A stretch of DNA of 64,000 nt, from assembly GCA_000696115.1 (NCBI GenBank), contig JJOH01000002.1, positions 217,230 through 281,229 of the forward strand, written 5' to 3'. Positions 41,587 to 50,645 of this stretch are shown here, in pieces. The first letter of the stretch is position 1, and each line of letters opens with the position of its first letter. The DNA comes from Streptomyces olindensis (GTDB lineage Bacteria > Actinomycetota > Actinomycetes > Streptomycetales > Streptomycetaceae). A model generated the notes under the pieces. That model saw only the letters and a list, made by a program, of their open reading frames with translations, did not search any database and was not told where the DNA came from. The translations under genes were made by a program, and so were the position numbers.

Positions 41587-42579
41587 TCACGCGTGCGGCC
41601 CCACCGTCACCTCTCCCACCACCAACTCCGCCGTCGCCTCCAGCACCTCGCCCACTCGTTCCACCTGCTCGCCCAGCTCCCGTTCCTGCCGTGCCGTCAG
41701 CCGGTCGAGCGGTTCGACCGTGACGGTCGCACGACGGCCCCGGCGCCGCTGGTGCCACACCCCGGCCACCACCCCGTCCACCAGCAGCACGGGATGGTTG
41801 CCCGCCTGGCCGCCCCCGAGGGCCCGCTGGTACGCCATGCCGGGGAACAGCCGCTCGCGGGGCTGCGCGGCGACGACGTACGCGTCGAAGTACGGCAGCA
41901 GCCGCACGCCCCGCGCGGGCCCTCGGGGAACTCGGTGTCACCCGCCGCCACCCACGCCGGATCCCCTCGAAGTCGACCTCTTCGACACCGCCCCCGGCGG
42001 CCGGCTCACGGAACAGGTCCCCGGCCCACCCGGGCGGCGCCTCCATCCACCGCGCGAAGTGCTGCGGGGTGGCCGGACCGTACGCGTGCAGATAGCGGCG
42101 CACGAAGAGCCCCAACGCCCCACCCTCACCAGCGCCCCCACCGGCCGAAGCGCAGCGTCCCGGCCCAGCCCGCCCGGTGCAGGACCTGCCGCCAGCGCGG
42201 CCCCAGGTCCTGGAACGCCGGCATCACCTGGTCCCCGGCCCACGGGCCCGTGCGGGCGACGACCTCCTCGGTCAGCTCGCGACGGTCAGGAACCTGCCGT
42301 CGAGCGCGTCCCCGATCGCCGCCACGACCTCGTCGGCCTGCTCGTCGGTGAGCCGCACCTCGGGCGGGAACGGACTCGGCCCGGCCGGGACCGCGCTCAA
42401 CGCGGCCGACCAGAGGGGGAGATCCCGCGCCGGGAGGGGGTGGACCGTGCCGCGCGGGCCGTACGTCTTGATCAGGCACCGCTCGTCCCAGAGCGCGGCC
42501 GCTCCCGGCCGGTCTGGCCAGGAACTGCCGCTCCATCCGCCGCGCGCTCGCGGCGTCCCATGTGATCCTCGCCGTCGTC
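41587..42579 (-). pseudogene. Decayed winged-helix DNA-binding protein gene (AlkZ/YcaQ-like)
   Basis: The recognisable pieces lie in order but in different frames: MTTARITWDAASARRMERQF at 42579, and ALWDERCLIKTYGPRGTVH one frame over. ELTEEVVARTGPWAGDQVMP, LFVRRYLHAYGPATPQHFAR, and finally VRLLPYFDAYVVAAQPRERL to the stop at 41587 follow. At least four frame changes are needed. Comparison with the family as I remember it suggests an internal loss of some 35-40 residues after QFLARPA. Intact relatives are about 350-400 residues and belong to the winged-helix/DNA glycosylase AlkZ-like group. Several sequencing errors are the less likely alternative. Confidence 0.75.
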
Positions 42580-43357
42580 ATGAGGCGACGCCAGCCCCGG
42601 AAGAGGACAGAATCTGTCCTCTTCAACAGGGTCCGCGAGCGGGTTCGCGACTCACCCGTTTCACCCGTTCACCTGCGCATCTTCCGACGAGGTTTTTCAC
42701 ATCGTTATCGCCGGCGGCTCGCCTCCACGACGCCGCTCACGTAAGTTCAGACCAAGGTAATTCGCGTCAGCAAAGCTGCGCGGGCGGTACCGCGCAGTGG
42801 AGGGGGCTGCGCGGTGCCAGGGCCTCCGCCTCGGGCCGGTGCGGGGCCGGTGTCGAGCGGCCGCCGGGGTCAAGCGGGCGTTCGCGCCCGAGGTCACCCA
42901 TCGGAGGGACACCTGGACAAGTCGCCGAGCGGGCCCCAAGATGCGGCAAATCCTCAGGATCCTGCCCCAGGGCCCACGATTCCCCTGCGTAGCGGCCTCT
43001 TTTCGGCCAGGGCCGAGCCGGGAACGAGGGCTTCCGCGGGCATCGCGGCGTCGCCGGACGGCTCCGGAGAGTAGTTGTGGCACGCCGATGCACGCAGCAT
43101 CACTTACGAAGGGTTATGGTGGAAACCCCCCCTCGGGCCGGTCCGTCTCCCCCCCACGGACCGGCCCGTTTCTTTTGTGCGCCGGGGGCGCACCGCACCA
43201 CGGCCGGAACCCTTCGTTCCGCACCCGTGAACGGCCCACGGCGGCAGCGGGGGTAGGCTTCGCCCCCGGGGACTTCCAACGGGCAGGGACCGCCCGCGGC
43301 CACGACCGGGCCGCATGTCGCGGCCTGTCCGATCCGTACGGAGGGGCTGACGATCTC
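42580..43357. other. Long intergenic region before the cis-prenyltransferase gene
   Basis: This region is 778 bases long. Its left end is the upstream side of the decayed gene. Frames open here (for instance 42797-43077) but have no ribosome site, no conserved motif and biased low-complexity composition, so I call none. The right part holds a short C-rich hairpin region and a strong terminator (43111-43176), implying a small transcript that ends before the prenyltransferase gene. Confidence 0.55.
43134..43176 (+). terminator. Rho-independent terminator, possible 3' end of a small RNA
   Basis: CGGGCCGGTCCGT and ACGGACCGGCCCG form a perfect 13-bp stem with a C-rich 9-base loop, followed by TTTCTTTT. 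This is the only hairpin in the window with a real T-tract. No annotated gene lies upstream on this strand closer than the methyltransferase. A small hairpin (GGGTT/AACCC, 43111-43128) precedes it. Confidence 0.85.
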
Positions 43358-44131
43358 GTGAACCTGCGCGACAAGCTGCGCGGCCTGCTGGTCAGGCTGT
43401 ACGCGCGCCGGGTGGAAGGCCACCTGGACCACGCTCAGGTGCCCAAGCACATCGGCGTCATCATGGACGGCAACCGGCGCTGGGCGAAGGCCGCCGGATC
43501 CAGCACCGTCGACGGCCACCGGGCCGGGGCCGGGAAGATCGAGGAGTTCCTCGGCTGGTGCACCGAGACCGACGTCGAGGTCGTCACCCTCTGGCTGCTG
43601 TCCACGGACAACTTCGACCGGCCGCAGGAGGAGCTCGTCCCGCTGCTCGGCATCATCGAGGACGTCGTGCGCACGCTGGCCGCCGACGGCCGCTGGCGCG
43701 TGCACCACGTGGGCACGCCCGACCTGCTGCCGTCCGGGATGCAGACGGTCCTCAAGGAGGCCGAGGAGGCCACCGCGCACGTCGACGGGATACTGGTCAA
43801 CGTCGCCATCGGCTACGGCGGCCGCCAGGAGATCGCCGACGCCGTACGGTCCATGCTGCTCGACGCACAGGACAAGGGCACCTCGATGGAGGAGCTCGCC
43901 GAGGCCGTCGACATCGACATGATCGGGCGTCACCTCTACACGAGCGACCAGCCCGACCCCGACCTGGTGATCCGCACCAGCGGCGAGCAGCGGCTGTCCG
44001 GATTCATGCTCTGGCAGACCGCGCACTCCGAGTACTACTTCTGTGACGTGTTCTGGCCGGCCTTCCGCAAGGTGGACTTCCTGCGCGCCATGCGCGACTA
44101 CGCGGCCCGACACCGGCGCTACGGCGGCTGA
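43358..44131 (+). CDS. uppS: Isoprenyl transferase (cis-prenyltransferase, UppS family)
   Basis: This 257-residue protein has the signature GVIMDGNRRWAK near residues 30-41, containing the catalytic Asp. STDNFDRPQEEL follows, and the C-terminal RTSGEQRLSGFMLWQTAHSEYYF binds isopentenyl pyrophosphate. These enzymes make Z-polyprenyl diphosphates such as the undecaprenyl carrier for cell wall. Actinomycetes often have two, one making shorter products, and chain length cannot be read here. GTG at 43358 with GGAGGGG 11 bases upstream. The long upstream frame is not coding. Confidence 0.9.
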   Translation: MNLRDKLRGLLVRLYARRVEGHLDHAQVPKHIGVIMDGNRRWAKAAGSSTVDGHRAGAGKIEEFLGWCTETDVEVVTLWLLSTDNFDRPQEELVPLLGIIEDVVRTLAADGRWRVHHVGTPDLLPSGMQTVLKEAEEATAHVDGILVNVAIGYGGRQEIADAVRSMLLDAQDKGTSMEELAEAVDIDMIGRHLYTSDQPDPDLVIRTSGEQRLSGFMLWQTAHSEYYFCDVFWPAFRKVDFLRAMRDYAARHRRYGG

Positions 44132-44486
44132 CGTACCCGTCGCGGGGCCTCACGGACGTACGACGTCGCAGGTCGCAACCCCTTCCGGTACCCCTTCGGA
44201 GACGCGTGTAACACGGAGTTCACCGACCCGCCGTCATATGCCGTGGCATGGCGACGCTCGTTCGAGGGCATAAGCCAGTCAGGTCGACGCCCGAACCACG
44301 GGTGTCGGATCTCAGCGGACGGCACGGGGCCGTCCGCCCGGGAGGCCCTTTGCACCAGCCCGATCGTGCGGTCACAGCACGGACGAAGAGGCGGAGGGCC
44401 GGTTCTCGGCCCGCGCAGGGCGGCCGACGACCGGTCCAGCTCCACTCCGTCGCTCCCCGACCTCATCCGAGGGGGTACGTCCTTCC
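44132..44486. other. Intergenic region between prenyltransferase and PhoH genes
   Basis: This region is 355 bases long. A perfect 9-bp hairpin GCGGACGGC/GCCGTCCGC with a 5-base loop lies at 44315-44337, without a T-tract. It may end the prenyltransferase transcript or sit in the PhoH leader. No open frame with a ribosome site and no recognisable motif was found in the rest. Confidence 0.55.
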
Positions 44487-45812
44487 GTGGTGACCAGCAC
44501 AAAGCGCCACAAGCCCGACCGGCGCACCTATGTTCTCGACACCAGCGTCCTGCTGGCCGACCCGAACGCCCTGAACCGCTTCGACGAGCACGAGGTCGTG
44601 CTCCCCATCGTCGTGGTGACGGAACTGGAGGCCAAGCGGAACCATCCCGAACTCGGCTATTTCGCCCGGCAGGCCCTGCGCCTGCTCGACGACTACCGGG
44701 TGCGGTACGGCCGCCTCGATGCCCCCATCCCGACCGGGGACCTCGGCGGAACCGTCCGTGTCGAGCTCAACCACTCGGACCCCAGTGTGCTGCCCAGCGG
44801 CTACCGCCTGGGGGACAACGACTCCCGCATCCTCGCGGTCGCCCGCAACCTGCAGGCCGAGGGGTTCGACGTCACCGTCGTGTCGAAGGACCTCCCGCTC
44901 AGGATCAAGGCGTCCTCCGTCGGACTCCTCGCCGAGGAGTACCGCGCGGAGCTCGCCATCACGGACTCCTCCGGCTGGACCGGAATGTCCGAACTGACCC
45001 TGCCCGGCGAGCAGGTGGACATCCTCTTCGAGGAGGGACAGGTCTACGTCCCCGAGGCCGCCGAGCTGCCGGTGCACACGGGTCTGATGATCCAGTCGGA
45101 GCGCGGCAAGGCGCTCGGGAGGGTCACGCCCGAGGGCAACGTCCGGGTGGTGCGCGGGGATCGCGAGGCGTTCGGCATCAAGGGGCGCAGCGCCGAGCAG
45201 CGGATCGCGCTCGACCTGCTGCTCGACCCGGACGTCGGGATCGTGTCGATGGGTGGCCGCGCCGGCACCGGCAAGTCGGCGCTGGCGCTGTGCGCCGGCC
45301 TGGAGGCGGTGCTGGAGCGCCGTCAGCACCAGAAGGTGATGGTCTTCCGTCCGCTGTACGCGGTGGGCGGGCAGGAGCTCGGCTATCTGCCCGGTACCGA
45401 GGCGGAGAAGATGAGCCCCTGGGCGCAGGCGGTGTTCGACACGCTGTCGGCGGTCACCAGCCGGGAGGTCATCGAGGAGGTCACCGCGCGCGGGATGCTG
45501 GAGGTGCTGCCGCTCACGCACATCCGAGGCCGCTCGCTGCACGACGCGTTCGTGATCGTCGACGAGGCGCAGTCGCTGGAACGGAACGTACTTCTCACCG
45601 TTCTGTCCCGGATCGGGGCCAATTCGCGGGTGGTTCTCACCCACGACGTGGCCCAGCGGGACAACCTCAGGGTCGGCCGCTACGACGGTGTCGTCGCCGT
45701 CGTGGAGAAACTGAAGGGGCATCCGCTCTTCGCGCATGTGACCCTGACCCGGTCCGAGAGGTCCCAGATCGCTGCCCTTGTGACCGAAATGCTCGAAGAC
45801 GGGCAGATCTGA
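44487..45812 (+). CDS. PIN-PhoH fusion protein (PhoH2 type)
   Basis: This 441-residue protein has an N-terminal PIN nuclease-like domain (about 12-150; acidic residues in [24 protein letters not shown] and DNDSRIL). The C-terminal PhoH-type P-loop ATPase has Walker [13 protein letters not shown] near 258-267 and Walker [10 protein letters not shown] near 357. Mycobacterial PhoH2 of this layout has RNA-unwinding and RNase activity. Cytoplasmic. GTG at 44487 or the adjacent GTG at 44490, with GAGGGGG upstream. Unlike some actinobacterial PhoH2 genes, no small antitoxin-like gene is evident directly upstream. Confidence 0.92.
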   Translation: MVTSTKRHKPDRRTYVLDTSVLLADPNALNRFDEHEVVLPIVVVTELEAKRNHPELGYFARQALRLLDDYRVRYGRLDAPIPTGDLGGTVRVELNHSDPSVLPSGYRLGDNDSRILAVARNLQAEGFDVTVVSKDLPLRIKASSVGLLAEEYRAELAITDSSGWTGMSELTLPGEQVDILFEEGQVYVPEAAELPVHTGLMIQSERGKALGRVTPEGNVRVVRGDREAFGIKGRSAEQRIALDLLLDPDVGIVSMGGRAGTGKSALALCAGLEAVLERRQHQKVMVFRPLYAVGGQELGYLPGTEAEKMSPWAQAVFDTLSAVTSREVIEEVTARGMLEVLPLTHIRGRSLHDAFVIVDEAQSLERNVLLTVLSRIGANSRVVLTHDVAQRDNLRVGRYDGVVAVVEKLKGHPLFAHVTLTRSERSQIAALVTEMLEDGQI

Positions 45813-46230
45813 CCAAACTGCCCCAAGGAGGGGTGGTTACGCGCTAGTTGGCGCCGTCCGGAAAGGCGAAGAGCCTAGCCGGGCGGCGTCTTCGCGTGTG
45901 GGCTTTTCTGTGAATCTCCAGCGCCAAACGGGATGTGAGCTTTCACACGCAACTCGGAATTGCCTTGCCCCGTCGGGTTACGGCAGAGTCTCACTCCTGT
46001 CAGGCCCCGCATACGACACACCTGTACCCCCAGCGGTACGGCACCACAGAAGCAACAGCGTCAACTGCATAGCGTCGTCGTATGCCGCCCGAGCACCACG
46101 CGGCACTCCCCCCGGGGAGTTGCCCACCGGGCCCGCGCCTCCCGTGACCCCGCAGTTGGGGAGGCCAGTGCCAGGGGCACGATTGCGTCCGCGAGGGTCA
46201 CCGAAGCGGGCGATGCTGGAAGGAAACCGT
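45813..46230. other. Long leader region of the lysozyme-like gene
   Basis: This region is 418 bases long. It holds the nested hairpin at 45852-45888 and the inverted repeat TGTGAGCTTTCACA (5-base arms, 4-base spacer, about 45935-45949). A long stretch with no credible gene follows. Long leaders before cell-wall hydrolase genes in Streptomyces sometimes hold c-di-AMP riboswitches. I looked for that motif and did not find a convincing match. Confidence 0.5.
45852..45888 (+). terminator. Nested hairpin after phoH
   Basis: CGCCGTCCGG pairs with CCGGGCGGCG (10 bp with one G-U). Inside it AGGC pairs with GCCT around GAAGA. It starts 40 bases after the phoH stop. A loose T-rich stretch follows some 20 bases later. 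It is probably a terminator. A structured leader element of the next gene is the alternative. Confidence 0.5.
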
Positions 46231-46929
46231 GTGAGCCGGATCTCGGTCCGGGGATTCGCAGTGGCCTCGGCCACGGCGGTCACCGCTGTCGGAAGCGTCG
46301 TCGGCGTTGCCTCGGGCAGCACCGCGCAGAACAACGACGCCGAAGCGACGGCAAGCGGCGCCACGCTGCTCGCGGACATCCCCGCGGGCCAGCAGGCCCA
46401 GGTGCAGACCGCGTCCCTGACGCAGCAGGCCGACGCGCAGGCCATCGCAGCGGACGCGAGCGCGAAGAAGGACGCCGAGGAGGCCGCCCGCAAGGCTGCC
46501 GCCGAGACGGCCATCGCCAAGAAGGAGGCCGCCGAGAAGGCGGCCAAGGCCGCCAAGGAAGCCCAGGAGCGCGCGGAGGCCAAGGAAGCGGCCAGCCGTT
46601 CCAAGGACATCTCCGACTTCCCCGTCGCGACCTCCTACACCATCGCCCAGATCCAGGCGATGGCGCGGCAGATGGTGCCGGCGGGTCAGTTCCAGTGCTT
46701 CAGCAACATCGTGGACCACGAGTCCGACTGGAACTACAAGGCGGTCAACCCCTCCTCCGGGGCCTACGGCATGTTCCAGGCGCTGCCCGGTTCCAAGATG
46801 TCGTCCGTCGGCGCCGACTGGCGGACCAACCCGGCCACCCAGATCAAGTGGGGCCTGAACTACATGAACGAGCGCTACGGCAGTCCGTGTGACGCCTGGT
46901 CGTTCTGGCAGGCCAACAACTGGTACTGA
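46231..46929 (+). CDS. Secreted lysozyme/transglycosylase-like (SLT) protein
   Basis: In this 232-residue precursor, a signal peptide covers about residues 1-34 (FAVASATAVTAVGSVVGVASGS). A Lys/Ala/Glu-rich coiled-coil-like stretch (about 75-130) follows. The C-terminal lysozyme-like domain (about 145-232) has the catalytic-type Glu in IVDHESDWNYKAVNPSSGAYGMFQ and two Cys. Such proteins cleave peptidoglycan and act in spore germination or wall remodelling. The GTG at 46231 follows AAGGAAA directly. An ATG six codons earlier lacks a site. Confidence 0.88.
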   Translation: MSRISVRGFAVASATAVTAVGSVVGVASGSTAQNNDAEATASGATLLADIPAGQQAQVQTASLTQQADAQAIAADASAKKDAEEAARKAAAETAIAKKEAAEKAAKAAKEAQERAEAKEAASRSKDISDFPVATSYTIAQIQAMARQMVPAGQFQCFSNIVDHESDWNYKAVNPSSGAYGMFQALPGSKMSSVGADWRTNPATQIKWGLNYMNERYGSPCDAWSFWQANNWY

Positions 46930-46965
46930 GCCGACCGGCCCCCGGGCCGATCCTCTCCTTTCCGT

Positions 46966-46996
46966 GAGCCCCGCACCCTCGTACGGTGCGGGGCTC
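46966..46996 (+). terminator. Terminator after the lysozyme-like gene
   Basis: GAGCCCCGCACC and GGTGCGGGGCTC form a perfect 12-bp stem with a 7-base loop, 37 bases after the stop codon. No T-tract. It lies between two rightward genes. Confidence 0.8.
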
Positions 46997-47067
46997 GCGC
47001 CATGTACGGTCGGACGCGGACGACTTCGGGCGCAGTGGTGCGCGGAGACGGGGGAAAAGGACGGATC

Positions 47068-48378
47068 ATGTCGCGAGTGCCAGGGTGGCTCGGCCGGCTC
47101 GGTGCCGGGCTCACCGAGATGAGCGAGCGGTACAACGAACGTCGTGCCGCGGCCGAACGGGAGAGGGACGACCCCGAGTCCCGGTCCCCGTCCGACGAGC
47201 ACGTGCCGCCGCCCCCGGACTACGCGCCCGACGTCCCGGCCCGCCCCGATCCCGCGCTCGCCGTGCCGTGGGGGGTACGCGTCGCGGCCGAGGCCGGCTG
47301 GCGGCTGCTCGTCCTCGCGGGCACGCTGTGGGTGCTGATGCGGGTCATCAGCGCCGTCCAGCTCGTGGTGCTCTCCTTCGTCATCGCCCTGCTCATCACG
47401 GCGCTGCTGCAGCCGACGGTGGCGCGGCTGCGGCGGCACGGGGTACCGCGCGGGCCGGCCACGGCCCTGACGGCGATCCTCGGGTTCGTCATCATGGGCC
47501 TCATCGGCTGGTTCGTGACCTGGCAGGTCATGGAGAACATCGACGACCTCTCGGGCCAGATCCAGGACGGCATCGACGAGTTGCGGAACTGGCTGCTGAA
47601 CAGCCCGTTCCACGTCACCGACAAGCAGATCAACGAGATCGCCAAGAATCTGCGCGAGGCGGTCGGCGCCAACACCGACCAGATCACCTCGGCGGGGCTG
47701 GAGGGCGTGACGGTCGTCGTGGAGGCCCTGACCGGGATCCTGCTGGCGGTCTTCTGCACGCTGTTCCTGCTCTACGACGGCAAGCGGATCTGGCAGTGGA
47801 CCCTGAAGCTGGTGCCGGCGGCGGCGCGGCCGGGGGTGGCCGGGGCCGGGCCGGCGGCGTGGCGGACGCTGACCGCGTACGTGCGGGGCACGGTGATCGT
47901 CGCGCTGATCGACGCGATCTTCATCGGCCTCGGCATCTACTTCCTCGATGTGCCGATGGCCGTGCCGCTGGCCGTGTTCATCTTCCTGTTCGCGTTCATC
48001 CCGCTGGTGGGCGCGGTGGTGTCCGGAGCGCTGGCGGTGGTCGTCGCGCTCGTCACCCAGGGGGTGTTCACGGCGGTCATGACGCTGGTGGTCGTGCTGG
48101 CGGTGCAGCAGATCGAGGGACACATCCTGCAGCCGTTCATCCTCGGGCGGGCGGTGCGGGTGCATCCGCTGGCGGTGGTGCTGGCGGTGGCCTGCGGCGG
48201 GATGGTGGCCGGGATCGGGGGCGCGGTGGTCGCCGTGCCGTTGGTGGCCGTGACGAACACCGTCGCCGGGTATCTGCGAGCGTACTCGCGGGAGTCGGCG
48301 TTCAGGCACGCCGTGCGGCCGCGGGGGGCCACGGCCGTGAGCGCGGAGCCCGCGCCGCCCCAGACACCGCCGGAGTAG
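47068..48378 (+). CDS. AI-2E family transporter
   Basis: This 436-residue membrane protein has a charged N-terminal cytoplasmic stretch (1-65). About eight helices form the AI-2E/PerM topology, with paired helices at 75-130, a long amphipathic region (150-215) and a late cluster at 270-395 containing FIPLVGAVVSG and QQIEGHILQPFILGRAV. The family name does not prove autoinducer export. Some members are Na+/H+ antiporters. The ATG at 47068 follows AAAAGGA. It converges on ahpD across a strong bidirectional hairpin. Confidence 0.88.
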   Translation: MSRVPGWLGRLGAGLTEMSERYNERRAAAERERDDPESRSPSDEHVPPPPDYAPDVPARPDPALAVPWGVRVAAEAGWRLLVLAGTLWVLMRVISAVQLVVLSFVIALLITALLQPTVARLRRHGVPRGPATALTAILGFVIMGLIGWFVTWQVMENIDDLSGQIQDGIDELRNWLLNSPFHVTDKQINEIAKNLREAVGANTDQITSAGLEGVTVVVEALTGILLAVFCTLFLLYDGKRIWQWTLKLVPAAARPGVAGAGPAAWRTLTAYVRGTVIVALIDAIFIGLGIYFLDVPMAVPLAVFIFLFAFIPLVGAVVSGALAVVVALVTQGVFTAVMTLVVVLAVQQIEGHILQPFILGRAVRVHPLAVVLAVACGGMVAGIGGAVVAVPLVAVTNTVAGYLRAYSRESAFRHAVRPRGATAVSAEPAPPQTPPE

Positions 48379-48393
48379 GGCGGGAAACACGAA

Positions 48394-48429
48394 CAGGGCC
48401 CCGTCCACCGGTGGGTGGACGGGGCCCTG
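48394..48429. terminator. Bidirectional terminator between AI-2E transporter and ahpD
   Basis: CAGGGCCCCGTCCACC and GGTGGACGGGGCCCTG form a perfect 16-bp stem closed by a 4-base loop. It lies between convergent genes, 16 bases after one stop and 24 bases before the other. Confidence 0.88.
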
Positions 48430-48453
48430 CCATGACAGGCCTGTGGCCGAGGG

Positions 48454-48987
48454 TTACTCGGACAGGACCGCCTCGGCGTCCAGCGTCACGCCGACCGCCT
48501 GGATCACGGACGCGATCTTGAACGCCTCCTGGATGACCTCACGGTCGATGCCGGCCTTGCGCAGCACCTGCTCGTGGGAGTCGAGGCACATGCCGCAGCC
48601 GTTGATCGCGGAGACCGCGAAGGACCACAGCTCGAAGTCGACCTTGTCGACGCCCGGGTTGCCGATGACGTTCATCCGCAGACCCGCGCGCAGGTTGCCG
48701 TACTCGTGGTCCGACAGCAGGTGGCGCGTGCGGTAGAAGACGTTGTTCATCGCCATCACCGCGGCCGCGGCCTTGGCGGCGGTGTACGCCTCCGGCGACA
48801 GGTTCGCCTTGGCCTCGGGCTCCAGCTCGCGCAGCACGATCGGGGAGCGCGAGGCGATGGCGGTCGCCAGCACGGTGCCCCACAGCTGCTGGGCGGGCAG
48901 GTCCGAGTTGCCGATGACCGAGCCCAGGTTGAGCTTCAGGTCCTTGGCGTAGTCCGGTATGCGGGACTTCAGGGAGTCGAGGGACAT
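48454..48987 (-). CDS. ahpD: Alkyl hydroperoxidase AhpD
   Basis: This 177-residue protein has the AhpD CxxC redox site with its proton-relay His in [11 protein letters not shown] near residues 129-139. AhpD recycles AhpC in actinomycetes in place of AhpF. It starts 3 bases after the ahpC stop, so it is the second gene of the ahpCD operon. Cytoplasmic peroxide defence, expected to be under OxyR control. Confidence 0.95.
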   Translation of the reverse strand: MSLDSLKSRIPDYAKDLKLNLGSVIGNSDLPAQQLWGTVLATAIASRSPIVLRELEPEAKANLSPEAYTAAKAAAAVMAMNNVFYRTRHLLSDHEYGNLRAGLRMNVIGNPGVDKVDFELWSFAVSAINGCGMCLDSHEQVLRKAGIDREVIQEAFKIASVIQAVGVTLDAEAVLSE

Positions 48988-48990
48988 GCC

Positions 48991-49545
48991 TCACTCACCA
49001 GCCAGCAGCTTGACCGGGTCCAGGGTCTCGTCGCCCTTGGACCAGTTGCAGGGGCACAGCTCGTCCGTCTGGAGCGCGTCCAGGACCCGCAGGACCTCCT
49101 TCGGGTTACGGCCGACCGAACCCGCGGTCACCATCGAGAACTGGATCTCGTTGTTCTGGTCCACGATGAACACCGCGCGCTTGGCGAAGCCGTCCTCGTC
49201 CTCGATGCCGAGGTCGCGCATCAGCTCGTGCTTGGAGTCGGCCATCATCGGGAACGGCAGGTCGCGCAGGTCGTCGTGGTCCTTGCGCCAGGCGTGGTGG
49301 ACGAACTCGGAGTCGCCGGAGAAGCCGAGGACCTGGGCGTCGCGGTCGGCGAACTCGTCGTTCAGCTTGCCGAAGGCGGCGATCTCGGTCGGGCACACGA
49401 AGGTGAAGTCCTTGGGCCAGGCGAAGATCACCTTCCACTTACCCTCGTAGGTCTTGTGGTTGATCTTCTCGAACTCCTTGCCCTTCTCCAGCGAGACGCA
49501 GGCGGTCAGTTCGAACTCGGGGAACTTGTCACCGACAGTGAGCAC
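48991..49545 (-). CDS. ahpC: Alkyl hydroperoxide reductase peroxiredoxin AhpC
   Basis: This 184-residue typical 2-Cys peroxiredoxin has the peroxidatic Cys in DFTFVCPTE near residue 53 and the resolving Cys region in ELCPCNW near 163-168. It reduces hydrogen peroxide and organic peroxides. The GTG start at 49545 is fixed by AAGGAG 5 bases upstream and the family N-terminus LTVGDKFPEF. The much longer frame runs antisense through oxyR and is not coding. Divergent from oxyR, as in other Streptomyces. Confidence 0.96.
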   Translation of the reverse strand: MLTVGDKFPEFELTACVSLEKGKEFEKINHKTYEGKWKVIFAWPKDFTFVCPTEIAAFGKLNDEFADRDAQVLGFSGDSEFVHHAWRKDHDDLRDLPFPMMADSKHELMRDLGIEDEDGFAKRAVFIVDQNNEIQFSMVTAGSVGRNPKEVLRVLDALQTDELCPCNWSKGDETLDPVKLLAGE

Positions 49546-49678
49546 ACGCTCTCCTTGCAGCGAAGAAACACCCGGATTGCGGGTGTTTCCCATGGGTTGG
49601 ACGGTGTTGATGTTGGCACAGGCTCGATTGATTACGGAAATAGCTACACTCGGTCGAGTTGATCGGAGGTAGTTATCA
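49546..49678. promoter_or_regulatory. ahpC-oxyR divergent control region
   Basis: This 133-base region is markedly A+T-richer than its flanks. It contains the perfect palindrome ACTCGGTCGAGT (49648-49659) and a dyad-like TGATCGGAGGTAGTTATCA overlapping the oxyR ribosome site. Streptomyces OxyR is known to control ahpCD and itself from this divergent region. Which of these elements it binds cannot be settled by eye. Confidence 0.6.
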
Positions 49679-50629
49679 GTGACTGTGGGTAATAAGCGCA
49701 GGCAGCCGAGTCTCGCCCAGCTGCGTGCCTTCGCCGCCGTCGCCGAGCACCTGCACTTCCGGGACGCCGCCGGGGCGATCGGCATGAGCCAGCCCGCCCT
49801 CTCGGGCGCCGTCTCGGCACTGGAGGAGACACTCGGAGTGACGCTCCTGGAGCGTACGACGCGCAAGGTACTGCTCTCACCCGAGGGCGAGCGGATCGCC
49901 GTACGGACCAAGGCGGTGCTGGGGGAGGTGGGCGCCCTGATGGAGGAGGCCGAGGCGGTGCGCGCGCCGTTCACGGGAGTGCTGCGGCTGGGGGTCATCC
50001 CGACCGTGGCGCCCTACCTGCTGCCCACCGTCCTGCGGCTCGTCCACGACCGGTATCCGCACCTCGACCTCCAGGTGCACGAGGAGCAGACCGCCAACCT
50101 GCTCGACGGCCTGGCCGGCGGGCGGCTCGACCTGCTGCTGCTCGCCGTGCCCCTGGGCGTGCCGGGCGTGGCCGAACTGCCGCTCTTCGACGAGGACTTC
50201 GTGCTCGTCACCCCGCTCGACCACTGGCTCGGCGGACGCGAGGGCATTCCGCGTGAGGCGCTGCGCGAGCTGAACCTGCTGCTGCTGGACGAGGGGCACT
50301 GCCTGCGCGACCAGGCCCTCGACATCTGCCGGGAGGCCGGCCGCGACGACGTGCCCGTCACCACGACCGCCGCCGGGCTGTCCACGCTGGTGCAGCTGGT
50401 CGCGGGCGGCCTCGGTGTCACGCTGCTGCCGCGCACCGCCGTCAAGGTCGAGACGTCCCGCAGCAACCAGCTCCTCACCGGGTACTTCGCCGACCCGGCC
50501 CCCACCCGCCGGATCGCGCTGGCGATGCGGGCGGGGGCCGCGCGCGGCGCGGAGTACGAGGAGCTGGCGGCCGCCCTGCGGCAGGCGCTGCGGCCGCTGC
50601 CGGTGCGGGTCGTCGACCAGGATGCCTGA
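49679..50629 (+). CDS. oxyR: Peroxide-sensing LysR-type regulator OxyR
   Basis: This 316-residue protein has an N-terminal LysR winged helix (about 10-70, LAQLRAFAAVAEHLHFRDAA) and a regulatory domain with the redox Cys pair region. One Cys is in DEGHCLRDQALDICREAG (near 207) and the second is eight residues later, as in OxyR. It senses H2O2 and activates ahpCD. The GTG at 49679 follows GGAGGT. Divergent from ahpC. Confidence 0.94.
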   Translation: MTVGNKRRQPSLAQLRAFAAVAEHLHFRDAAGAIGMSQPALSGAVSALEETLGVTLLERTTRKVLLSPEGERIAVRTKAVLGEVGALMEEAEAVRAPFTGVLRLGVIPTVAPYLLPTVLRLVHDRYPHLDLQVHEEQTANLLDGLAGGRLDLLLLAVPLGVPGVAELPLFDEDFVLVTPLDHWLGGREGIPREALRELNLLLLDEGHCLRDQALDICREAGRDDVPVTTTAAGLSTLVQLVAGGLGVTLLPRTAVKVETSRSNQLLTGYFADPAPTRRIALAMRAGAARGAEYEELAAALRQALRPLPVRVVDQDA

Positions 50630-50645
50630 CGGTCCGTACGGAGAC

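Noticed and set aside
41587..41907. Separate small gene at the 3' end of the decayed winged-helix gene
   Set aside because: The 106-residue frame is the C-terminal piece of the broken gene, not an independent protein. It has no ribosome site.
42797..43077. Possible small gene in the long intergenic region
   Set aside because: No ribosome site and no motif. The apparent extension into uppS crosses the terminator at 43134-43176.
43111..43176. Naming the C-rich hairpin region as 6C RNA
   Set aside because: C-runs and terminator resemble 6C, but the first stem is short and the conserved flanks are not recognisable. Kept as an unnamed candidate.
45813..46230. c-di-AMP (ydaO-type) riboswitch before the wall hydrolase gene
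   Set aside because: The leader is long enough and the gene type fits, but I could not find the conserved core stretches of that riboswitch.
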